The position numbers and the translations under genes were made by a program. DNA of 64,000 nucleotides from Pseudomonas entomophila (lineage in GTDB: Bacteria > Pseudomonadota > Gammaproteobacteria > Pseudomonadales > Pseudomonadaceae), in NCBI RefSeq assembly GCF_029478665.1, contig NZ_JARPQB010000013.1:1-64000 (forward strand), given 5' to 3'. Shown here one piece after another: positions 28,987-38,077 of this stretch (positions are counted from its first letter, which is position 1; each line of letters begins with the position of its first letter). The notes under the pieces are model-generated. The model saw only the letters and a list, made by a program, of their open reading frames with translations. It had not been told where the DNA came from and ran no database searches.

Positions 28987-29868
28987 ATGACCAGCCTCAC
29001 CCTTCCCGACATCGCCGCACAGAGTGCCCAGCAGCCAATGCCGCTGGACTGGGTAGGCATGTGCGGCATCGCCATGCCGGTGCAGTTCGAGGGGCGCCAA
29101 GTGAGCGCGCTTGCCGATGCAGGGGTGAGCCTTGATGACGGTGCATCGCGTGGCATCCATATGTCGCGGCTGTACCTGGCGCTGGAAGCACTGGAACGAG
29201 ACACGCTCACCCCACGGCTCATTCGCCAGGTACTCGAGCAGTTTCTGTTCAGCCACGAAGGCCTTTCAACAAGCGCCAACCTCCGTCTGCAGTTCCATCA
29301 CCTGCTCAAGCGCCCAGCGCTGGTCAGCCAGCTGGCAGGGTGGAAACACTACCCGGTGACCATCGATGCATGGTTGAAAGCTGAAATGTTCCACGTGGAA
29401 CTATCCGTGGAGATTCCCTATTCCTCGACCTGCCCATGTTCGGCGGCGCTCGCCCGGCAGCTTATCCAGGAGCAGTTCGACAAGGACTTCTCGGGACAAG
29501 CGGTGGACCGACAAGGCGTGAGGGCATGGCTTGGCAGCAGCAGCGGGATCGTTGCCACCCCCCATAGCCAGCGCAGCATGGCGAAGCTACAGGTTCGCCT
29601 GGTGGGGGATGAACTGCCTATTACCGTACTGATCGACAAGGCCGAAGCGGCCTTGGGCACAGCGGTCCAGACTGCCGTGAAACGTGCCGACGAGCAGGCG
29701 TTCGCCTTGGCCAATGGCCAGAACCTGATGTTCTGCGAAGATGCCGCCCGGCGCCTGAACCTGGCCTTGCGCCAGATTGACTGGTTAAGCGAGTTCACAG
29801 TGCGCGTGGAACATGCAGAAAGCCTGCATGCCCACGACGCGGTGGCGGTGAGTCGGTTCCAGAGGTAG
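28987..29868 (+). CDS. folE2: GTP cyclohydrolase FolE2 (type IB)
   Basis: 293 residues. Converts GTP to dihydroneopterin triphosphate for folate and related pterins. Unlike FolE, the type IB enzyme does not need zinc, so many bacteria switch to it under zinc starvation. Family features: MPLDWVGMCGIAMPVQF near the N terminus, LQFHHLLKRPALVS, and the catalytic cysteine region PYSSTCPCSAAL (Cys149). The Zur box and COG0523 genes beside it fit this role. A 15/16 parS site is embedded at codons 134-139. Confidence 0.94.
   Translation: MTSLTLPDIAAQSAQQPMPLDWVGMCGIAMPVQFEGRQVSALADAGVSLDDGASRGIHMSRLYLALEALERDTLTPRLIRQVLEQFLFSHEGLSTSANLRLQFHHLLKRPALVSQLAGWKHYPVTIDAWLKAEMFHVELSVEIPYSSTCPCSAALARQLIQEQFDKDFSGQAVDRQGVRAWLGSSSGIVATPHSQRSMAKLQVRLVGDELPITVLIDKAEAALGTAVQTAVKRADEQAFALANGQNLMFCEDAARRLNLALRQIDWLSEFTVRVEHAESLHAHDAVAVSRFQR
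29387..29402. promoter_or_regulatory. parS centromere site (15/16) inside folE2
   Basis: TGTTCCACGTGGAACT, one base from the Pseudomonas parS consensus TGTTCCACGTGGAACA. It is read as Phe-His-Val-Glu in FolE2 and lies about 29 kb from oriC. Confidence 0.8.
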
Positions 29869-29873
29869 GACGA

Positions 29874-30401
29874 TCAGCTGCGCGGTTTCACTGTTCCACA
29901 GTCGTTGCCCAACCATACCGCGCGGGTGTCCATGCTGCCCGCCTGCTGTACCCCGGATGCATTGAAGGTGCCGTTGACCTTGGTCAGGAACTCTCGGTCG
30001 CTGAGGAACGTGGCCTGGCCTTGCCCCTGGGCCTTCGGGCAGCTGAACTGGAACTTCCAGACATTGCCAGTGCGCTCGGTGATCTTCTGGGTGCACCCGG
30101 ATTGCGGGTCCTGCAGCGGGATGTCATTGGTGCGAACCTGCTCCGGCGTCAGGCACGAGCGCACGCCCTTGCCACCCACGCTGATGCCCTGCTTGGCCAG
30201 CACCCCCTCCATCATTGCCCGTTGTTCGGGCGGCAGGTTCTTCAGTTGGCCCAGCATGAAGGCCATGTCCGGCAATTGCTTGCCATCGACCTGCATGTTG
30301 CTGGTGGTCAGTTCCCACAAGCCGGGTTGCAACATCTGCGCATGTACCAGCGGGCTGCCCAGCCCCAGGACCAGGGCAAGCAGTGGCAGACGAATCTTCA
30401 T
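29874..30401 (-). CDS. DUF3617 family periplasmic protein
   Basis: 175 residues. Signal peptide MKIRLPLLALVLGLGSPLVH-A, then LQPGLWELTTSNMQVDGKQL, the hallmark start of DUF3617 (PGLWE...). Also CLTPEQVR and SGCTQKITERTGNVWKFQFS, with conserved cysteines, and LSDREFLTKVNGTFN. Function unknown. Convergent with folE2; only 5 bases separate the stops and no hairpin is seen. Confidence 0.88.
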   Translation of the reverse strand: MKIRLPLLALVLGLGSPLVHAQMLQPGLWELTTSNMQVDGKQLPDMAFMLGQLKNLPPEQRAMMEGVLAKQGISVGGKGVRSCLTPEQVRTNDIPLQDPQSGCTQKITERTGNVWKFQFSCPKAQGQGQATFLSDREFLTKVNGTFNASGVQQAGSMDTRAVWLGNDCGTVKPRS

Positions 30402-30531
30402 GGATCTAGGCTCCTCGAAATACCGGCTCCGGCCGGACTGTGCCGTTAGACGTCATTTTCCCCTGCAGGTTGCAGCCCACCCCACGAACGTGGTCTGTTA
30501 GGCAGCAGTGTGATTGGCAAGCAGGATGCGT

Positions 30532-31971
30532 ATGGATTACCACAGCCCCTACTTCTTCGGTTACTTGATCGGCCTGATTCATCTGTTCGGCATCATCGCC
30601 GCGCTGCATGCGGTGTTCACCGTGCGTACCGCCCAAGGCGCAATCGCCTGGGCCTTGTCATTGCTGTTCATCCCCTACTTCACCCTCATCCCCTACCTGA
30701 TCTTCGGTGCCCGCTCGTTCTACGCCTACATCCAGGCGCGTCGCCAGGCCAACCAGGAAATGCACGTGGCCATGGCCAACCTCAACTGGCGTCCCTGGGT
30801 CGAAGAGGCGTTGACCGCGCGCGAGTCCGACAGTTACGCAGCCTTGCGAGCGATGCCCAAGCTCGGGCGAATGCCTTGCCTGGCCAATAATGAAGTCAAG
30901 CTGCTGATCGACGGCAAAGCCACCTTCAAGGCTATCTTCTCTGCCATCGAGGCCGCCCGGAACACGGTGCTGGTGCAGTTCTTCATCATCCACGACGATA
31001 CCCTGGGCAGGCAGTTGCAACAGTTGCTGATACGCAAGGCCGCCGAAGGGGTACAGGTATTCGTGCTCTATGACCGGGTCGGCAGCCACGCCTTGCCGGG
31101 TAGCTACAGCCAGGTGCTGCGGGACGGCGGTGTACAGATCCACGCGTTCGCCACCCGCCGCGGATGGTTCAACCGCTTCCAGGTCAACTTCCGCAACCAC
31201 CGCAAGATCGTGGTGGTGGATGGCGTGCGTGGTTTCCTCGGTGGGCACAACGTGGGGGATGAGTACCTCGGCGCCAATCCCCATCTGTCGCCCTGGCGCG
31301 ACACCCATGTGCAGATCGCCGGCCCGGTGCTGGCCTGCCTGCAGGAGTCGTTCGCCGAAGATTGGTACTGGGCCACACGCCAGCTGCCACCGTTGATCCT
31401 GCCAGATACCTACCCCGAGAACGGCGTGCTCTGTCAGGCGCTGGCCAGTGGCCCGGCGGACCCGCAGGAAACCTGTGCGCTGTTCTTCCTGGAGGCCATC
31501 CACTCGGCCACCCGCCGCGTGTGGATCACCAGCCCCTACTTCATCCCCGACGAAGCGATTTTCGCGGCCCTGCGCCTGGCTGTGTTGCGCGGGGTGGATG
31601 TTCGCGTCCTGATCCCCTCGCGCCCAGATCATCGCATCGTCTATGCCGCCTCCAGCCTGTTCGCCTTCGAAGCGGTGCGCGCTGGGGTGCGCATGTTCCG
31701 TTACCAGCCGGGGTTCCTGCACCAGAAGGTGGTGCTGGTGGACGATGAGGTGAGCGCCATCGGCAGCGCCAACCTGGACAACCGCTCCTTCCGTCTGAAC
31801 TTCGAGATCACCCTGCTGACCGTGGATCGCGCCTTCGCGGACCAGGTGGAACAAATGCTGCGGAGCGACTTCGACCAGGCACGGGAGATCACTGCGGAGG
31901 ACAGTCGCGACACCCACCGCCTGCAACAGTTGGGGATGCGCATCGCCCGATTGATTTCACCGATCCTGTAA
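30532..31971 (+). CDS. cls: Cardiolipin synthase
   Basis: 479 residues from the ATG at 30532 ([20 protein letters not shown]); AGGA lies 6 bases upstream, while other in-frame starts (30514 TTG, 30526 ATG) have poorer context. Two N-terminal membrane helices (residues ~1-60) anchor the enzyme. Two phospholipase D HKD motifs are seen: [18 protein letters not shown] (~residue 222) and [20 protein letters not shown] (~400). It joins two phosphatidylglycerols into cardiolipin at the inner membrane. A bidirectional terminator separates it from cfa. Confidence 0.94.
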   Translation: MDYHSPYFFGYLIGLIHLFGIIAALHAVFTVRTAQGAIAWALSLLFIPYFTLIPYLIFGARSFYAYIQARRQANQEMHVAMANLNWRPWVEEALTARESDSYAALRAMPKLGRMPCLANNEVKLLIDGKATFKAIFSAIEAARNTVLVQFFIIHDDTLGRQLQQLLIRKAAEGVQVFVLYDRVGSHALPGSYSQVLRDGGVQIHAFATRRGWFNRFQVNFRNHRKIVVVDGVRGFLGGHNVGDEYLGANPHLSPWRDTHVQIAGPVLACLQESFAEDWYWATRQLPPLILPDTYPENGVLCQALASGPADPQETCALFFLEAIHSATRRVWITSPYFIPDEAIFAALRLAVLRGVDVRVLIPSRPDHRIVYAASSLFAFEAVRAGVRMFRYQPGFLHQKVVLVDDEVSAIGSANLDNRSFRLNFEITLLTVDRAFADQVEQMLRSDFDQAREITAEDSRDTHRLQQLGMRIARLISPIL

Positions 31972-31975
31972 AACC

Positions 31976-32000
31976 AAGGGCCTGCTTGAAGCAGGCCCTT
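31976..32000. terminator. Bidirectional terminator between cls and cfa
   Basis: AAGGGCCTGCTT, short loop, AAGCAGGCCCTT: perfect long stem in the 35-bp gap between convergent stops, followed by a modest T/G run. Confidence 0.8.
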
Positions 32001-32006
32001 GTTGTC

Positions 32007-33191
32007 TCAGCGGTAGAGATCCTCACGCGTCCACGGCAGGTCATGGTGGCCGTCCGCGTAGGGCTTCACAGCGAGAATCTGGTGCAGGTTGATCCAACCC
32101 TTGGAGAACGCGTAGGCACAGCCGGCCAAGTACAGGCGCCAGATACGCAGGGCCTGCTCAGGCACCAGCGCTGCCGCGCGGTGCAGCTGGTTCTCCAGGT
32201 TCTCGCTCCAATGGTTGAGGGTCTTGGCGTAGTGCAGGCGCAAGCTCTCCACATCGACCACCTCCAGGCCCACTTCACCAATGCTGGCGGTGATCATCGA
32301 GATGTGCGGCAGCTCGCCGTGGGGGAAGACATAGCGGTCGATGAACTCACCCGCGCCACGCCCGACCGGGCGGCCGTCCACATGCTTGGCGGTGATTCCA
32401 TGGTTCATCACCAGGCCGCCCTCACGCACCGCGCTGAACAACTTCCGGCAATACAGTTCCAGGTTGGCGTGCCCGACATGTTCGAACATGCCCACACTGA
32501 CCACCTTGTCGAAACGGCCATCCTCGGGCAAGTCGCGGTAGTCGAGTATCTGCAGATCGACCTTGTCGTCCAGCCCCTCTTCCTTGACCCGTGCACGGGC
32601 CAACTGCAATTGCTCCTTGCTCAGGGTGATACCGAACACCCTGGCGCCATATTCACGGGCGGCGAAACGCGCCAGCCCACCCCAGCCGCAACCGACATCG
32701 AGCAGGTAGTCCCCGGCCTGCAAGCGCAGCTTGCGACACAGGAGATCGAACTTGTCCTGTTGCGCCTGGGCCAGGGTGTTGTCCGGTTCCTTGAAGTAGG
32801 CGCAGGAGTAAGCCATGTCCGGATCCAGCCAGAGCTGATAGAACGCGTTGGACAGGTCGTAGTGATAGGAGATGGCTTCGGCGTCGGTGCGCTTGTCATG
32901 CGCAGTACGGACGGCTTGAGGTTCGTCTTCCCCCTTGAGCAGCGCTTCACTGAGCTCGTCACACACGCGGATGACCTCACCGATATCGCCCTCCAGGTCC
33001 AGCTTGCCCTCGACGAAGGCCGCGCCGAGCTCGGCCAGGCTGGGGTGAGTGAGCTGGGCGATCAGTTGGGGTTCCTTGACCAGGATGGTGACCTGGGGGC
33101 TGGGCCCGAGATCGAAGTGGTTGCCGTCCCACAGCTTGACGCGCAAAGGCAAGTGCAGGCTCTGCAACGCGGGTGGAAGTTGCGCAAGCAT
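32007..33191 (-). CDS. cfa: Cyclopropane-fatty-acyl-phospholipid synthase
   Basis: 394 residues. The SAM-binding motif LDVGCGWGGLARFAA lies at about residue 165, preceded by SYHYDLSNAFYQLWLDPDMA and AYSCAYFKEPD, signatures of CFA synthases. GMFEHVGHANLELYCR follows. It methylenates the double bond of membrane unsaturated acyl chains, usually at entry to stationary phase. A clear SAM motif and full length suggest a working enzyme. It is divergent from lpd across ~210 bp. Confidence 0.94.
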   Translation of the reverse strand: MLAQLPPALQSLHLPLRVKLWDGNHFDLGPSPQVTILVKEPQLIAQLTHPSLAELGAAFVEGKLDLEGDIGEVIRVCDELSEALLKGEDEPQAVRTAHDKRTDAEAISYHYDLSNAFYQLWLDPDMAYSCAYFKEPDNTLAQAQQDKFDLLCRKLRLQAGDYLLDVGCGWGGLARFAAREYGARVFGITLSKEQLQLARARVKEEGLDDKVDLQILDYRDLPEDGRFDKVVSVGMFEHVGHANLELYCRKLFSAVREGGLVMNHGITAKHVDGRPVGRGAGEFIDRYVFPHGELPHISMITASIGEVGLEVVDVESLRLHYAKTLNHWSENLENQLHRAAALVPEQALRIWRLYLAGCAYAFSKGWINLHQILAVKPYADGHHDLPWTREDLYR

Positions 33192-33328
33192 TCATGACCC
33201 TCCCTATCTTTGATTCGGGACGCCACGCCTTACATTACGGACGTCACCGGATCAGGGTAGTTCATTCGTGCGAAGTTTCCGTTAATCGAAACCATGGTCT
33301 AGCACCTTCTGGCGCGGCGAGCCCAACA

Positions 33329-33342
33329 GATTGTATACAATC
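33329..33342. promoter_or_regulatory. Perfect 14-bp palindrome upstream of lpd
   Basis: GATTGTATACAATC, 58 bp before the lpd ATG. The core TTGTATACAA is a common operator form for GntR/FadR-type regulators, and TACAAT could serve as a -10. No matching regulator gene is adjacent. Confidence 0.5.
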
Positions 33343-33400
33343 CTTCGCGCTCGGACTAACCTTGTGCCCCTCTTCGCTTCCTCACTCTGGAGTAGAACCC

Positions 33401-34801
<1,401 letters not shown>

Positions 34802-34807
34802 TCGACC

Positions 34808-34853
34808 CGCCGGCAGGCTTGCTCCCCCGTAGGAGCCGGCTTGCCGGCGAACC
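34808..34853. repeat. REP element with decayed partner
   Basis: A canonical GTAGGAGCCGGCTTGCCGGC copy (34829-34853) preceded by an incomplete inverted copy (CCGGCAGGCTTGCTCC). Between the convergent lpd and hcnC stops. Confidence 0.65.
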
Positions 34854-34857
34854 GTCT

Positions 34858-36108
34858 TCAGCCGTGCACCCGCTTCTTGTCCACCCCCTCCCGAAACCGT
34901 GAGGCCAGGAACGGCGTGATATCCAGCGGCAACGGCTCGTTGTGGACAACCTTGTCCAGCAGCACCCCGGTAATGGCCGACGTGAGGATCCCGGTACGGA
35001 AGTGTCCACAGGCATTGAAATAGCCCTGGACATTATCCACAGGCCCGAGGATCGGTAGTTCATCCGGCGATCCCGGACGCAGTCCGGCCCAGGTGCGCTT
35101 GAGGTTGACCTGCGCCAGCTGCGGCACGCACCGTATCGCCCCCTGCACCAACCCATTGATCTCCGGGAAGGTGTTGCTGACATCGAAACCCTTCTCCTCG
35201 GTCGTACTGCCGATCAGGATCTCGCCGTTGTCCTTCTGCGCCATGTAGCAATCGCTGGTGGTCAGGCAGCCATCGAGCAGCTTGGGCAGGCGCTCGGTCA
35301 GGACGATCTGCCCCTTCACCGGCTTGACCGGAATGCTCTCCCCCGTCGCCCATTCGCTGAGTTCGGCCGCCCAGGCGCCAGCGGCGTTGATCAATGTGCC
35401 GCAGTGGAACTCGCCGGCTTCGGCGGTGCGCACGCCCTTGATCCGCGAACCTTCGTGCAGTACGCCGGTGATGTTCACGTTGGGGTAAAGGTCGACGCCG
35501 TTCTGCCGCGCCGCCTCCATGAACGCATCGCCCAGGCGGAACGGGCTGACCTGGTGATCGCACAGGAACTCCAGCGCACCGGTGGCCTTCAATGTCACCG
35601 CAGGCTCAGTGGCACGCAGTGCATCGCGGTCAAGCCAGCGTACCTGGTCGGCCAGGTGGGGGATCTGCTTGACGATGTGTTCGGCGTACAACTGGTCCTC
35701 TTCATCCTGGATGATGTACTTGAGCCCGGTGCGCTCGAACTTGAAGTCCATGCCGTGGCGCTCGATCAGTTCCTGGTGCAGCTGTGGATAAATCGCGTTG
35801 GACTGCAGGGCGAAATCGAAGAAGCACTGCGGCAGGATATGCGGCGTGCTGGAATCCACCGCCACGGCCGCGCCATGGGCTTCACGCTTGCTGCGCGTGG
35901 ACATCATGCGGAAGAAGATCACCCCGCACCCCAACCCCACCGATTCACCGATGGCCCATAGCCCGCCCGCCGAGGCGCGCGTCGCATTGCCTGGCCGCTT
36001 GCAGTCGATCAGCGCGATCTTCAGGTTGCCGCGCTTGGACAACTGGTAGGCACAGGACGCGCCGATCACCCCGCCGCCCGCGATGATGATGTCGTAATGC
36101 TTGTTCAT
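34858..36108 (-). CDS. hcnC: Hydrogen cyanide synthase subunit HcnC
   Basis: 416 residues from the ATG at 36108 (MNKHYDIIIAGGGVIGASCA). DAO-type FAD oxidoreductase: dinucleotide motif GGGVIGASCAYQLSKRG, GNATRASAGGLWAIGESVGL, and the C-terminal RTWAGLRPGSPDELPILG. These stretches match HcnC of P. aeruginosa closely as I recall it. With HcnA and HcnB it forms the membrane-bound complex that oxidises glycine to HCN and CO2. It starts 2 bases after hcnB ends. Related D-amino acid or opine oxidase operons share the fold, but the three-gene order and sequence favour Hcn. Confidence 0.92.
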   Translation of the reverse strand: MNKHYDIIIAGGGVIGASCAYQLSKRGNLKIALIDCKRPGNATRASAGGLWAIGESVGLGCGVIFFRMMSTRSKREAHGAAVAVDSSTPHILPQCFFDFALQSNAIYPQLHQELIERHGMDFKFERTGLKYIIQDEEDQLYAEHIVKQIPHLADQVRWLDRDALRATEPAVTLKATGALEFLCDHQVSPFRLGDAFMEAARQNGVDLYPNVNITGVLHEGSRIKGVRTAEAGEFHCGTLINAAGAWAAELSEWATGESIPVKPVKGQIVLTERLPKLLDGCLTTSDCYMAQKDNGEILIGSTTEEKGFDVSNTFPEINGLVQGAIRCVPQLAQVNLKRTWAGLRPGSPDELPILGPVDNVQGYFNACGHFRTGILTSAITGVLLDKVVHNEPLPLDITPFLASRFREGVDKKRVHG

Positions 36109-36110
36109 GC

Positions 36111-37505
36111 TCAGGCCTCCGTGGCCAGTTGTTCGAATGCGGAAAACGGAATCGGGTCCACCGGGAAGCGCGGCCGCAGCCAGCCCACGTCCTTGCGCCC
36201 GGTGGCGCTGCGCAGGCGATCGCTGCAATAGCCGACGCACATGCGCCCCTGGCAATCGCCCATGCTCACCCGGGTGCGCATCTTCAGGCTGGCCATGTCC
36301 TGCACGCCCTGCTCCAGGGCCAGGTCGATCTGGTCGCGGGTCACATGCTCGCAGCGGCAGATCACTGTATCGGCCTGGGGCAGGTCGATCTGTGCGGCGC
36401 CACGCGCGGTGTAGCGTTCCACACCAGAGCGGAAACGCTTGATCGCCGCCAGCTTGCCCAGGTACTGCTCGCGCCGTTCGATAGCATTCTCGGCATCAAG
36501 CTTGCCCATCTGCTGGAGCATCGACACCGCGGCGATACGCCCGGTCAGCATGGCTGCCTCACCGCCACGAATCCCGGCCATGTCACCGGCCAGGTGCACA
36601 TTGGCTCGGCTGCTCTGCTGCCAGACGTTGCACTCGGCACGCAGATAGCCGTCCTCGCTGAAGCCATGCGCCAGCCCCAACTGCTGGCTGAGCTGGGTAC
36701 GCGGAATGAAACCGTAGCCCACGGCCAGGGTCTGCACCGACTCGCGCTGGACGCGGGTCATGTCCGGCTTCCAGTCCTGGGTGTAGGGCGCGACGCTGAC
36801 TTCGCGCAACTCCCCTTCCCCGGTGGCGCCAACCACACCCCAGCCGTAGTGCATGGGGATACCGTTGAGCTTCATGTAGGCAAGCATGCTCAAGCCATCG
36901 AGGAACAACTGCGGCTTGTTCATCAGCGCCAGGCTTTCCTTGGCAATGCGGTTGAACGAACAGGCTTCGTATACGCCGGCAACCTTGGCGCCAGCGGCGT
37001 GCAGCTGGCAAGCCACCAGCGGCAGCAGCGGCCCGGTGCCGGCGATCAGGGTACTGCCCAGGGGTTTGACCACGCCGCTCTTGATTTGCAGCTGCAGCCC
37101 ACCCAGCAGGATGACACCCGGTAGCGTCCAGCCCGGGAACGGCACGTTGCGTTCGTGGCAACCGGCGGCCAACAACAGGTGGGAATAGTCGATCTCGTGC
37201 AGGTGCTCATCGCCGTCGAGCACCATCAAGCGTTGATCGTCCCCACCCACAACCCGGTGGTTCAGGCGCAAGTCGATGTGTTGGGCGCTGGCGGCGAAAT
37301 CCTCGTGCAGCTTGTTCAGTGCCTTGGTGTAGCGTGGCCCCAGGTAGCCCAGGTCGACACCCGCGCGCAGCGGGCCGCGATAGACCACCCCGCCAGGGCG
37401 TGACGCTTCGTCGAACAACAGGCAATCGACACCATGCTCGGCCAGCTCGATGGCCGCCCCCATGCCGGCCGAGCCACCACCGACGATCACAGGACGCAGG
37501 CTCAT
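36111..37505 (-). CDS. hcnB: Hydrogen cyanide synthase subunit HcnB
   Basis: 464 residues from the ATG at 37505 (MSLRPVIVGGGSAGMGAAIE), overlapping the hcnA stop by four bases (ATGA). FAD/NAD(P)-type motif GGGSAGMGAAIELAEHG at the N terminus, TLIAGTGPLLPLVACQLHAA in the second Rossmann segment, and a C-terminal cysteine cluster (VICRCEHVTRDQIDLALEQG and GDCQGRMCVGYC), the BFD-like [2Fe-2S] site. It would pass electrons from glycine oxidation toward the respiratory chain. Middle gene of the hcnABC operon. Confidence 0.93.
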   Translation of the reverse strand: MSLRPVIVGGGSAGMGAAIELAEHGVDCLLFDEASRPGGVVYRGPLRAGVDLGYLGPRYTKALNKLHEDFAASAQHIDLRLNHRVVGGDDQRLMVLDGDEHLHEIDYSHLLLAAGCHERNVPFPGWTLPGVILLGGLQLQIKSGVVKPLGSTLIAGTGPLLPLVACQLHAAGAKVAGVYEACSFNRIAKESLALMNKPQLFLDGLSMLAYMKLNGIPMHYGWGVVGATGEGELREVSVAPYTQDWKPDMTRVQRESVQTLAVGYGFIPRTQLSQQLGLAHGFSEDGYLRAECNVWQQSSRANVHLAGDMAGIRGGEAAMLTGRIAAVSMLQQMGKLDAENAIERREQYLGKLAAIKRFRSGVERYTARGAAQIDLPQADTVICRCEHVTRDQIDLALEQGVQDMASLKMRTRVSMGDCQGRMCVGYCSDRLRSATGRKDVGWLRPRFPVDPIPFSAFEQLATEA

Positions 37506-37816
37506 GGACGCTCCTCCTCTTGCACACGGTTGACCTCGGTCTCCACGCGCATGCCGGGCCTCACCACGGTCTGGCAGGCGCGCCGCTTGGGCCGGCCATC
37601 GATCTGCACCAGGCAGCAGTGGCAGACGCCCATGCCGCAATAGGCACCGCTGAGCTGGCCATGATCATTGAGCGCCAACTGGCGCAGGCCGACCGCATTG
37701 AGCACACTGAGGACGGTTTCGCCCGCGCTCGCCACGGTGGGCAGGCCGTTGACCAGCAAGGTCATCTCGGCGTCCTCCAGCGGCTGAATATCGTACTTTC
37801 GTTCCAGAATCTGCAT
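37502..37816 (-). CDS. hcnA: Hydrogen cyanide synthase subunit HcnA ([2Fe-2S] protein)
   Basis: 104 residues, normal for HcnA. Plant-ferredoxin-like cysteines are seen in GAYCGMGVCHCCLVQIDG and KRRACQTVV. The start MQILERKYDIQPL matches HcnA N-termini. AAGGA lies 9 bases upstream of the ATG. The short leader carries two GGA motifs that overlap the ribosome site, as expected for RsmA/RsmE repression, and an Anr-like box lies ~70 bases upstream. First gene of hcnABC; the operon therefore looks intact and regulated by oxygen and Gac/Rsm, which is inference from motifs. Confidence 0.93.
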   Translation of the reverse strand: MQILERKYDIQPLEDAEMTLLVNGLPTVASAGETVLSVLNAVGLRQLALNDHGQLSGAYCGMGVCHCCLVQIDGRPKRRACQTVVRPGMRVETEVNRVQEEERP

Positions 37817-37817
37817 T

Positions 37818-37832
37818 TCCTGTCGTCCTTGG
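37818..37832 (-). promoter_or_regulatory. hcnA leader: ribosome site with GGA (RsmA/E-type) motifs
   Basis: On the minus strand CCAAGGACGA (8 of 10 to the RsmA/E consensus ACANGGANGU) covers the AAGGA ribosome site, and a second GGA follows at 37820-37818 right before the ATG. Confidence 0.5.
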
Positions 37833-37877
37833 TGGCTCGTGAGACGGCGACGTTAGGTGAAACGCAATGTGAAAACA

Positions 37878-37891
37878 TTGATCCATGCCAG
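37878..37891 (-). promoter_or_regulatory. Anr/FNR box upstream of hcnA
   Basis: On the minus strand CTGGC-ATGG-ATCAA, one base from the TTGGC-N4-ATCAA box described for Pseudomonas hcnA promoters. If its centre is at -41.5, transcription starts near 37843 and TAACGT (37855-37850) is a weak -10. Confidence 0.6.
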
Positions 37892-37986
37892 ATGCCAGTC
37901 GTAGGGGTTTTCCTCAGATGACGAACTGCAACCTGGGTCACGATCCGGACGGAATGTTTGGCTATGCCGATGCGGCCGCCGCAAAT

Positions 37987-38017
37987 GAAAACGCCCCTGG
38001 CTAGCAGGGGCGTTTTC
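37987..38017. terminator. glmS terminator
   Basis: GAAAACGCCCCTG, five-base loop, CAGGGGCGTTTTC, with A/T runs on both sides so it can act in either direction. Lies 25-55 bases past the glmS stop. Confidence 0.9.
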
Positions 38018-38077
38018 TCGGCAGCGAATATTGTGATGGCCTTACTCGACCGTCACCGACTTGGCCAGGTTGCGCGG
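38010..38077 (-). other. attTn7-type site (3' end of glmS), apparently empty
   Basis: Tn7 TnsD recognises the last ~36 bases of glmS (here encoding NLAKSVTVE and neighbours), and Tn7 inserts about 25 bases after the stop, which falls in the terminator here. No Tn7 ends or tns genes are seen, so the site itself is unoccupied. Confidence 0.7.

Noticed and set aside
34858..37816. Reading the three oxidoreductase genes as a D-hydroxyproline or opine dehydrogenase
   Set aside because: Those operons share the fold and gene types, but the lengths, order and near-continuous sequence similarity to remembered HcnABC proteins favour hydrogen cyanide synthase.
37987..38077. Tn7-like insertion next to glmS
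   Set aside because: No tns genes and no Tn7 terminal repeats between glmS and hcnA; the site looks empty and the hcn operon shows no transposon ends.
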